Shown piece by piece: positions 28,076 through 33,301 of a DNA stretch of 33,301 bases (positions within the stretch are counted from its first letter, which is position 1; each line of letters opens with the position of its first letter). This stretch comes from Candidatus Uhrbacteria bacterium RIFCSPHIGHO2_01_FULL_63_20 (GTDB taxonomy: Bacteria; Patescibacteriota; Patescibacteriia; UBA9934; GWF2-40-263): positions 40,817 to 74,117 of the forward strand of contig MGDT01000003.1 in assembly GCA_001791045.1 (NCBI GenBank). The letters run 5' to 3'. Under the pieces are notes generated by a model that saw nothing but the letters and a program-made list of their open reading frames with translations, was not told the DNA's origin and searched no databases. The translations under genes were made by a program, and so were the position numbers.

Positions 28076-28618
28076 TTAGGTCTTTTCCTCAAACGGCATG
28101 CCGAGCGTGCGCAGGAGCGAGAGGGCCTCGGGCTTCGACTTCGCGGTCGTGTTGATCGTGACCTGCAGCCCGTGGATCACCTCGATCTCGTCGCTCTTGA
28201 TTTCCGGGAACGCGATGTGTTCCTTGAACCCCAGCGTGTAGTTCCCCTGCCCGTCGAACCCGTTCACCGGGAGGCCGCGGAAGTCGCGCGTGCGAGGGAT
28301 CGACACCTTCACGAGTTTCTCGAGGAAGTCCCACATGCGCTTGCCGCGCAGCGTGACCTTCATCCCGACCACCATCCCCTCGCGGATCTTGAAGTTGGAG
28401 ATGGAGATGCGGGCCTTGGTCTTCACCGGCGCCTGCCCGGCGATGCGTCGCAGCGTGGATTCGGCGGTCTCCAGGAACTTGGCGTCCTTGAGCCCCTTGC
28501 CGAGCCCCACGTTGAGCGTCACTTTCGTGATCGTGGGCACCGCATGGACGTTCGTATAGCCGAACTGGTTCTTGAGGGCGGGGACCACGGTGGTCTTGTA
28601 GTGTTCTTTGAGGGCCAT
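28076..28618 (-). CDS. rplE: 50S ribosomal protein L5
   Basis: L5 contacts 5S rRNA and the P-site tRNA in the central protuberance. The 180-aa protein starts [20 protein letters not shown], with [35 protein letters not shown], the conserved [17 protein letters not shown] stretch and LLRTLGMPF near the end. Length is normal. Confidence 0.96.
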   Translation of the reverse strand: MALKEHYKTTVVPALKNQFGYTNVHAVPTITKVTLNVGLGKGLKDAKFLETAESTLRRIAGQAPVKTKARISISNFKIREGMVVGMKVTLRGKRMWDFLEKLVKVSIPRTRDFRGLPVNGFDGQGNYTLGFKEHIAFPEIKSDEIEVIHGLQVTINTTAKSKPEALSLLRTLGMPFEEKT

Positions 28619-28621
28619 AGG

Positions 28622-28936
28622 TTATCCGATATCCTCCGTCTTCCCCTTGGACCGCAGCACGCGGACCTTCTCGCCGGACGCAAGGATCTTGAATCCGACG
28701 CGACCCGACCCCGACTTGCCCACCATCATCACGTTGCTGACGTTGAGCGGCGACGGGAACTGGATCTTCTGCCCCTTTTGTCCCCCCGCGCGGTTGCCGC
28801 GCAGGTGGCGGGTGCGGACGTTCACGCCTTCAACGACCACGCGTTCAAGCAGCGGGAACACCTGCAGGACCTTGCCCTGCTTCCCCTTGTCCTTGCCCGC
28901 GATGACGCGGACCATGTCTCCGGTCTTGATCTTCAT
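28622..28936 (-). CDS. rplX: 50S ribosomal protein L24
   Basis: L24 starts 50S assembly. The 104-aa protein has a KOW motif at the start (IKTGDMVRVIAGKDKGKQGK), then VVVEGVNVRTRHL and the C-terminal NVSNVMMVGKSGSGRVGFKI. It lies 5 nt after rplN. Confidence 0.95.
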   Translation of the reverse strand: MKIKTGDMVRVIAGKDKGKQGKVLQVFPLLERVVVEGVNVRTRHLRGNRAGGQKGQKIQFPSPLNVSNVMMVGKSGSGRVGFKILASGEKVRVLRSKGKTEDIG

Positions 28937-28941
28937 ATGGG

Positions 28942-29313
28942 CTAGAGCACTTCGGGAGCGAGCGAGATGATCTTGCCGTACCCGCGGGCGCGAAGCTCGC
29001 GCGGGACCGGCCCGAAGATGCGGGTCCCCTTGGGGTCCTTGGTCTTGGGATCGATGATCACGCCGGCGTTCTCCTCGAACCGGATGTAGGTGCCGTCACG
29101 GCGTCGGGTCTCCTTGCGGGCCCGCACGATCACGACGTGCACCACGTCGCTCTTCTTGACCGCGCCATGCGGCACGGCCTCCTTGACGACGGCGTTCACC
29201 ATGTCGCCGATGCCGGCGACGTCCTTCTTGTAGCCCCCGCGCACGCGGATGACCTGGAGCTTCTTGGCGCCGGTGTTATCGGCGACCTTGAGCATCGTTC
29301 GATGTTGCACCAT
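28942..29313 (-). CDS. rplN: 50S ribosomal protein L14
   Basis: L14 forms part of an intersubunit bridge and is the binding site of the silencing factor RsfS. The 123-aa protein opens [20 protein letters not shown] and contains [24 protein letters not shown] and [24 protein letters not shown]. Its ATG follows the rpsQ stop as TGA-T-ATG. Confidence 0.97.
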   Translation of the reverse strand: MVQHRTMLKVADNTGAKKLQVIRVRGGYKKDVAGIGDMVNAVVKEAVPHGAVKKSDVVHVVIVRARKETRRRDGTYIRFEENAGVIIDPKTKDPKGTRIFGPVPRELRARGYGKIISLAPEVL

Positions 29314-29314
29314 A

Positions 29315-29569
29315 TCAGGAGGCGTTGCCGATCACCCTCCAGCGCTTGTCGCGGCTGAGCGGGCGCGTCTCCACGAAGGAGACGGTCTCCCCGACCTGGT
29401 GCGCGTTCTTCTCGTCATGCACCTTGAACTTCCGGCTTTGCACGTAGCGCTTGCCGTACTTCGGGTGCACGACCGTGCGGTCGACGCGAACCACGATGGT
29501 CTTATCCATCTTGTCCGAGACGACCGTCCCGATGAACGTGCGGACGGATTTTGCGTTGGAGGTTTCCAT
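29315..29569 (-). CDS. rpsQ: 30S ribosomal protein S17
   Basis: S17 is an OB-fold protein that binds 16S rRNA early in assembly. The 84-aa protein has [39 protein letters not shown] and the conserved [16 protein letters not shown] ending. Length is normal; 4 nt after rpmC. Confidence 0.96.
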   Translation of the reverse strand: METSNAKSVRTFIGTVVSDKMDKTIVVRVDRTVVHPKYGKRYVQSRKFKVHDEKNAHQVGETVSFVETRPLSRDKRWRVIGNAS

Positions 29570-29573
29570 AGGG

Positions 29574-29777
29574 TTATGCGGTGGCCTTTTCGGCGAGCAC
29601 CGCGTTCACGCGGGCGAGACGCGTCTTGGCCTCGCGGACCTTTCTCACGTCCTTCAGTTGGTTGCTGGAAAGCTTGAACGCGAGGTCGCGCAGGTGCGTC
29701 GCGAGCGTCGCGCGTTCGCGCACCAGGGCCTCGGCGGACTTGGCGCGCAGCTCCTTGAGGGTATCCTTGCGTTTCAT
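29574..29777 (-). CDS. rpmC: 50S ribosomal protein L29
   Basis: L29 is a two-helix protein near the peptide exit tunnel that helps bind SRP and trigger factor. The 67-aa protein shows [35 protein letters not shown] and [15 protein letters not shown], typical of the family. It lies between rplP and rpsQ as usual. Confidence 0.94.
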   Translation of the reverse strand: MKRKDTLKELRAKSAEALVRERATLATHLRDLAFKLSSNQLKDVRKVREAKTRLARVNAVLAEKATA

Positions 29778-29782
29778 ACGGG

Positions 29783-30202
29783 CTAGCTCACGTCACGGGT
29801 GACGACCTTGGTACGGACCGGGAGCTTGTGCGCCGCCAGCGACATCGCTTCGCGCGCGAGCTCGGGGGTGACGCCGTCCATCTCGAACATGATGGTCCCG
29901 GCGCGCACGATGGCCACATAGTGGTCGACCGCGCCCTTCCCCTTGCCCATCGGCATCTCGGCGCCCTTCGTGGTCACCGGCTTGTCCGGGAAGATGCGGA
30001 TCCACACCTTGCCGCCGCGTTTCATCGCGCGGGTCATGGCACGACGCGCCGCCTCGATCTGGCGCGACGTGACCCAGGCTTCGGTGGTGGCCTTGAGCCC
30101 CCACGAGCCGAACGCGAGGCGCGTCTTGGTGCTCGCGAGACGCTTGCCGCGCGCGCGGCCCTTGTGCCACTTCCGGTGTTTGACTTTCTTCGGCATCAAC
30201 AT
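29783..30202 (-). CDS. rplP: 50S ribosomal protein L16
   Basis: L16 positions tRNA in the A and P sites. The 139-aa protein starts [20 protein letters not shown] and contains [54 protein letters not shown] and VRTKVV at the end. ATG 30202 follows the rpsC stop as TAG-T-ATG and gives the family N-terminus. Confidence 0.96.
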   Translation of the reverse strand: MLMPKKVKHRKWHKGRARGKRLASTKTRLAFGSWGLKATTEAWVTSRQIEAARRAMTRAMKRGGKVWIRIFPDKPVTTKGAEMPMGKGKGAVDHYVAIVRAGTIMFEMDGVTPELAREAMSLAAHKLPVRTKVVTRDVS

Positions 30203-30203
30203 A

Positions 30204-30869
30204 CTAAGCGGTCTTCGCGTCCTGCTCGCGCTGGAACTTCTCGCCGCGGTTGATCCACACCTTCACGCCGATGGCGCCGTAGATGGTGTAGGCGGTCTCG
30301 CGGGCGAAATCGATGTCCGCGCGCAGGTTATGCAGCGGGATCTTGCCGCTCGCGAGCGTCTCGACGCGCGCGATCTCGGCGCCGTTGAGCCGTCCGCCGA
30401 TGGTGATCTTCACGCCCTCGGCGCCGCTCTTGAGCACCCGCTCGATCGCCATCTTCATGGTGCGGCGGAACGGCATGCGCTTCTCGATGTCGGAAACGAT
30501 CTGCTGGCCGACCACCGAGGCGGAGAGCGACGGATGCGCGATCTCCTTCACGTTGATCGACAGGTTGACCTTGCGGCCGCGGAAGAACTCGCCCTTCAAC
30601 TTCTTGGTGAGTTCCTCGATGCCGGCCCCGCCGCGCCCGATGATGACGCCGGGCTTGGCCGAGTGCACGTTCACCGCGATGTTGCCGCGGCTGCGCTCGA
30701 TCTCGATGCGATCGACCAGCGCTTCTTTCAGCGCCTTCTTGAGGAAGGCACGGATCTTCACGTCTTCGCGCAGCTGGGTGCGGAAGGCGTCCTTCTGGGC
30801 GAACCAGGTGGCGTCCCATGCCTTGGTGACGGCGAGACGGAACGCTTTTGGATGGACTTTATGACCCAT
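30204..30869 (-). CDS. rpsC: 30S ribosomal protein S3
   Basis: S3 lies at the mRNA entry channel. The 221-aa protein starts [20 protein letters not shown], has a type II KH domain with [20 protein letters not shown], and a C-terminal domain with [37 protein letters not shown]. Length is normal. The ATG follows the rplV stop as TGA-T-ATG. Confidence 0.97.
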   Translation of the reverse strand: MGHKVHPKAFRLAVTKAWDATWFAQKDAFRTQLREDVKIRAFLKKALKEALVDRIEIERSRGNIAVNVHSAKPGVIIGRGGAGIEELTKKLKGEFFRGRKVNLSINVKEIAHPSLSASVVGQQIVSDIEKRMPFRRTMKMAIERVLKSGAEGVKITIGGRLNGAEIARVETLASGKIPLHNLRADIDFARETAYTIYGAIGVKVWINRGEKFQREQDAKTA

Positions 30870-30870
30870 A

Positions 30871-31296
30871 TCAGGTGGTGGCCTTGGCCTTCTTCGCGGA
30901 GAGCTTCTTCACCGCCGGTTTCGCTTTCTTCGCGTTCGCTTCCGACTTCGCCGCCACCGCGCTCTCGCGCGTCGCGAGCGTCACGCTCACGTGGCTCATG
31001 CGCTTCCGGATCGGTGCCGCGCGACCCATGGCGCGGGCGCGCCAACGATGCAGCACCGGACCGCCGTCGGCGGCGATCGACTTGATGTACAGCGTATTCG
31101 GGTCGATCCCGAAATTATGGGCCGCGTTCGCGGTCGCCGAGTTCACGAGCTTGAGCACCGGCAACGCGGCGCCCTTCTTCATGAAGGTGAGCTGCGCGAC
31201 GGCCTTCGAGACGTCCATGCCGCGCACGACGTCGATCACGAGACGCACCTTGCGGGGCGAGACGCGGATGTAGCGGGCTTTGGCGGAGACTTCCAT
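30871..31296 (-). CDS. rplV: 50S ribosomal protein L22 with Lys/Ala-rich C-terminal tail
   Basis: L22 lines the peptide exit tunnel. The core has MEVSAKARYIRVSPRKVRLV, VLKLVNSATANAAHNFG and the RWRARAMGRAAPIRKRMSHV block. The usual ~110-aa protein is lengthened to 141 aa by a basic tail (AAKSEANAKKAKPAVKKLSA and on). Confidence 0.95.
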   Translation of the reverse strand: MEVSAKARYIRVSPRKVRLVIDVVRGMDVSKAVAQLTFMKKGAALPVLKLVNSATANAAHNFGIDPNTLYIKSIAADGGPVLHRWRARAMGRAAPIRKRMSHVSVTLATRESAVAAKSEANAKKAKPAVKKLSAKKAKATT

Positions 31297-31305
31297 ACGA
31301 GGTCG

Positions 31306-31620
31306 TTACTTGGCCGGAGTGGCGGGTTTCGCCATCGCCCCAGCGGCTTCGGTGTCCTTTTGCAGCTTGCCGCCGTGACGCACGAACTTGCGCGTCGGGG
31401 CGAATTCGCCGAGCTTGTGGCCCACCATGTTCTCCACGACGCGCACGGGGACGTGGTCACGGCCGTTGTGCACGGCGAAGGTGAATCCAACCATTTCCGG
31501 CGTGATCGAGGAGGCGCGCGCCCAGGTCTTGATCACCGTCTTGTCGCCGACCCGAAGCTTCCCCACTTTCTTGAGGAGCTTGGCGTCGACGTACGGTCCC
31601 TTTTTCGAGCTACGAGACAT
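31306..31620 (-). CDS. rpsS: 30S ribosomal protein S19
   Basis: S19 lies in the head of the small subunit with S13. The 104-aa protein has [61 protein letters not shown] and a short Ala/Lys/Pro tail after the usual end of the family (about 92 aa). Confidence 0.96.
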   Translation of the reverse strand: MSRSSKKGPYVDAKLLKKVGKLRVGDKTVIKTWARASSITPEMVGFTFAVHNGRDHVPVRVVENMVGHKLGEFAPTRKFVRHGGKLQKDTEAAGAMAKPATPAK

Positions 31621-31629
31621 ATGGTCGGA

Positions 31630-32478
31630 TTAGGCGCCAACGAAGCGGCCCTTGGGGCGGCGCTGGACGATGAACTTGTCAGAGGCCTGCTTGCGACGGG
31701 TCTTCACGCCGAGCGCCGGCTTGCCCTGCGGGGTCTTCGGGTTCACCAACCCGATCGAGTTGCGGCCTTCGCCGCCGCCGTGCGGGTGGTCCACCGGGTT
31801 CATCACCTTGCCGCGGACGCTCGGGCGGATGCCGCGATGACGCATGCGGCCGGCCTTGCCCCAGCGGATGAGGCGACGATCGGGGTTCGAAGCGCTCCCG
31901 ATGGTGGCCATGCACTCGCGCGGCACCAGGCGCATCTCGCCGGAGGGGAGCTTGAGGGTGGCGTAGGCGCCTTCCACGGCCATGAGCTGCACCGCGGCGC
32001 CGGCGCCGCGGGCGATCTGGCCGCCCTTGCCGGGGGCCAGCTCCACGTCGAACACGGTGATGCCCACCGGGATGTGCTCGAGCGGGAAGCGGTTGCCGTT
32101 CTTGATCTCGCCCTTCCCTTTGGAGCACACGATCGTCTCGCCGACCGCGAGCGCGGCGGGGGCGACGATGTAGCGCTTCTCGCCGTCGGCGTACTGGAGG
32201 AGCGCGAGGCGCGCGCCGCGGTTGGGATCGTATTCGATCGCGAGCACGCGCGCGGGCACGTCGAACTTGTCGCGCTGGGCGTCCACGATGCGGGCGCGGC
32301 GCTTGGCGCCGCCGCCCTGGTGGCGGACCGTGATCTTACCGCTCGAGTTGCGACCGGCCTTGCGGCGACGCGGGACCGTGAGCTTCTTCTCGGGACCCTT
32401 CTTCGTCACGTCGGAAAACGCGTCGACGCTCGAGATGCGGCGGCCGGCGGTCGTCGGGTTGTACTGTTTTACTGGCAT
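31630..32478 (-). CDS. rplB: 50S ribosomal protein L2
   Basis: L2 is a primary 23S rRNA-binding protein important for peptidyl-transferase activity and subunit association. The 282-aa protein contains the GRNSSGKITVRHQGGGAKRR region, IEYDPNRGARLALLQYADGE, CMATIGSASNPDRRLIRWGKAGRMRHRG-like block and VDHPHGGGEGRNSIG with the conserved His near the end. Length is normal. It starts 4 nt after rplW. Confidence 0.97.
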   Translation of the reverse strand: MPVKQYNPTTAGRRISSVDAFSDVTKKGPEKKLTVPRRRKAGRNSSGKITVRHQGGGAKRRARIVDAQRDKFDVPARVLAIEYDPNRGARLALLQYADGEKRYIVAPAALAVGETIVCSKGKGEIKNGNRFPLEHIPVGITVFDVELAPGKGGQIARGAGAAVQLMAVEGAYATLKLPSGEMRLVPRECMATIGSASNPDRRLIRWGKAGRMRHRGIRPSVRGKVMNPVDHPHGGGEGRNSIGLVNPKTPQGKPALGVKTRRKQASDKFIVQRRPKGRFVGA

Positions 32479-32482
32479 AATC

Positions 32483-32905
32483 TTAGACCCCTTCGTACAC
32501 GTCGATGGTCTTCCCCTTCGGCAGGGTGACGATCGCCTTCTTCCAGGTGCTTCGCATCCCTTCGCGGCCTCCGAAACGCACGACCTTGCCGCGCACGCGC
32601 TGGATGTTGACGCTCGAGGGGAGCACGCCGTACATGGCCTTCACGGCCTCGCGTACGTCCACGCGGGTCGCGCCGGAGTTCACGACGAAGGAGTACTGCC
32701 CCTGGGAGGCGAGCGTGGCCGCCTTCTCGGTGACGAGCGGCGACACGATCACGTTCACCAGGTTCGCCGGGAGGGCCTTCGCCGTTTTCGCGGGCGACAC
32801 CTTTTCTTTCTTGGCCGGCACCTTCTTCCCTTCCTTGGTCTCGACAGGAACGGCATTCGTCAGCTCCTGTTCCTTCTTGGATTTGAATCGGTCGAGGATG
32901 CCCAT
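32483..32905 (-). CDS. rplW: 50S ribosomal protein L23 with Lys-rich N-terminal extension
   Basis: L23 sits at the tunnel exit and docks trigger factor and SRP. The conserved part starts around residue 50 (NLVNVIVSPLVTEKAATLAS), followed by YSFVVNSGATRVDVREAVKAMYGV and the WKKAIVTLPKGKTIDVYEG ending. About 45 residues precede it (MGILDRFKSKKEQ and a Lys/Pro/Ala stretch), making 140 aa against a usual ~95. ATG 32905 follows the rplD stop as TGA-T-ATG. Confidence 0.94.
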   Translation of the reverse strand: MGILDRFKSKKEQELTNAVPVETKEGKKVPAKKEKVSPAKTAKALPANLVNVIVSPLVTEKAATLASQGQYSFVVNSGATRVDVREAVKAMYGVLPSSVNIQRVRGKVVRFGGREGMRSTWKKAIVTLPKGKTIDVYEGV

Positions 32906-32906
32906 A

Positions 32907-33301
32907 TCAGGAACGCTTATACGTCTTCGTAAGCGCCTCGATCGCGGAGCGGGACGCCACCACGTTCTCATGGGTGATGAGGTCCACCACGTTGAGCGAG
33001 GCCGCCGAGATGGTGGTCACGCGCGGGAGGTTCTTCGCCGCGCGCACGACCGCGCGATTCTCAGGTTCGAGCACGATGAGCGTCTTCTTGCCGGAGAGCG
33101 GGAGCTTCTTGAGCATGAGGGCCACGCGCTTGGTCTTGGCCTCCGAAAGCTCGAGCGAATCCACCGCCACGAACGCGTCGTGCATGACCTTGTCGGTGAG
33201 CACCATGGCGAGCGCCTTGCGGCGGGCCGATCGGTTCATCTTCACCGAGAAATTGCGTTCCTTGCGCGGACCGAACGTGACGCCGCCGCCGACCCAGATC
33301 G
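32907..33301 (-). CDS. rplD: 50S ribosomal protein L4, C-terminal part (runs off the window)
   Basis: The frame stays open to the end of the window, so the N-terminal part of L4 lies beyond base 33301; about 130 residues are visible. The most upstream visible segment is WVGGGVTFGPRKERNFSVKM, and NRSARRKALAMVLTDKV follows, both typical of the middle of bacterial L4. SLNVVDLITHENVVASRSAIEAL closes the protein. An apparent internal start at 33245 is a GTG inside the conserved region and is not the real start. Its place upstream of rplW is standard. Confidence 0.95.
   Translation of the reverse strand, partial: IWVGGGVTFGPRKERNFSVKMNRSARRKALAMVLTDKVMHDAFVAVDSLELSEAKTKRVALMLKKLPLSGKKTLIVLEPENRAVVRAAKNLPRVTTISAASLNVVDLITHENVVASRSAIEALTKTYKRS

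Overview
The window is a gene-dense, GC-rich bacterial chromosome segment that most resembles a member of the Candidate Phyla Radiation (Patescibacteria). The reasons are: the S10/spc-type ribosomal protein cluster runs straight from rpsE (S5) to rplO (L15) with no rpmD (L30), a loss regarded as general in CPR; several ribosomal proteins and enzymes carry lineage-type extensions or deletions; and ORF6N, NYN and DUF559 proteins plus unrecognised hypotheticals sit among housekeeping genes with very short spacers. TGA is used as an ordinary stop (for example at the rpsH/rplF and rpsQ/rplN junctions), which argues against the UGA=Gly Gracilibacteria/Absconditabacteria. I cannot assign a phylum or genus from sequence alone.

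Layout. 1-3292 (+): the end of an LCP/LytR_C cell-envelope protein, then der, pth and dprA. 3282-3785 (-): an ORF6N-domain protein, divergent from topA (3919-6210, +). 6207-6680 (-): a hypothetical with a His/Gly/Lys-rich tail, divergent from a bifunctional RelA/SpoT homolog (6758-8254, +). 8284-10031 (-): parA-parB, with tRNA-Leu, tRNA-Met(CAT) and tRNA-fMet on the other side (10120-10427, +). 10505-10969 (+): a small membrane protein. 10990-11583: a DUF559 nuclease gene flanked by inverted REP-like palindromes and a 26-bp tandem repeat. 11674-12267 (-): hypothetical A with a long structured leader. 12482-16323 (-): a compact scpA-scpB-D,D-carboxypeptidase-membrane protein-glycosyltransferase operon. 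16351-19648 (-): asnS, a NYN-domain protein and aspS. 19772-20593 (-): hypothetical B, with the same kind of leader as A. 20821-22944 (-): map, ruvX and recO, separated by two related long hairpins. 22975-23470 (-): two tiny genes. 23526-33301 (-): adk, secY and the ribosomal protein cluster back to a truncated rplD.

How the genes work together. Most of the window is core information processing: translation (17 ribosomal proteins, 2 synthetases, 3 tRNAs, Pth, Map, Der), chromosome maintenance and segregation (TopA, ParAB, ScpAB, RecO, RuvX, DprA), secretion (SecY), nucleotide balance (Adk), stringent response (RSH) and envelope building (LCP, D,D-carboxypeptidase, GT4). Transcription signals are unusually readable. 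Many genes have a TTGACA-like -35 exactly 17 nt from the -10, rho-independent terminators separate units, and several -10 boxes end only 6-9 nt before the start codon, which predicts leaderless mRNAs.

The most unusual item is a pair of monocistronic units (hypotheticals A and B, 8 kb apart). They share a consensus-like promoter, a long leader with a matching closing stem and a conserved CGGTATTTTGC strand, a second conserved block around the ribosome binding site, a related first ~45 residues, and strong terminators, but have unrelated protein bodies. I regard this as a candidate undescribed structured-leader/gene-cassette family.
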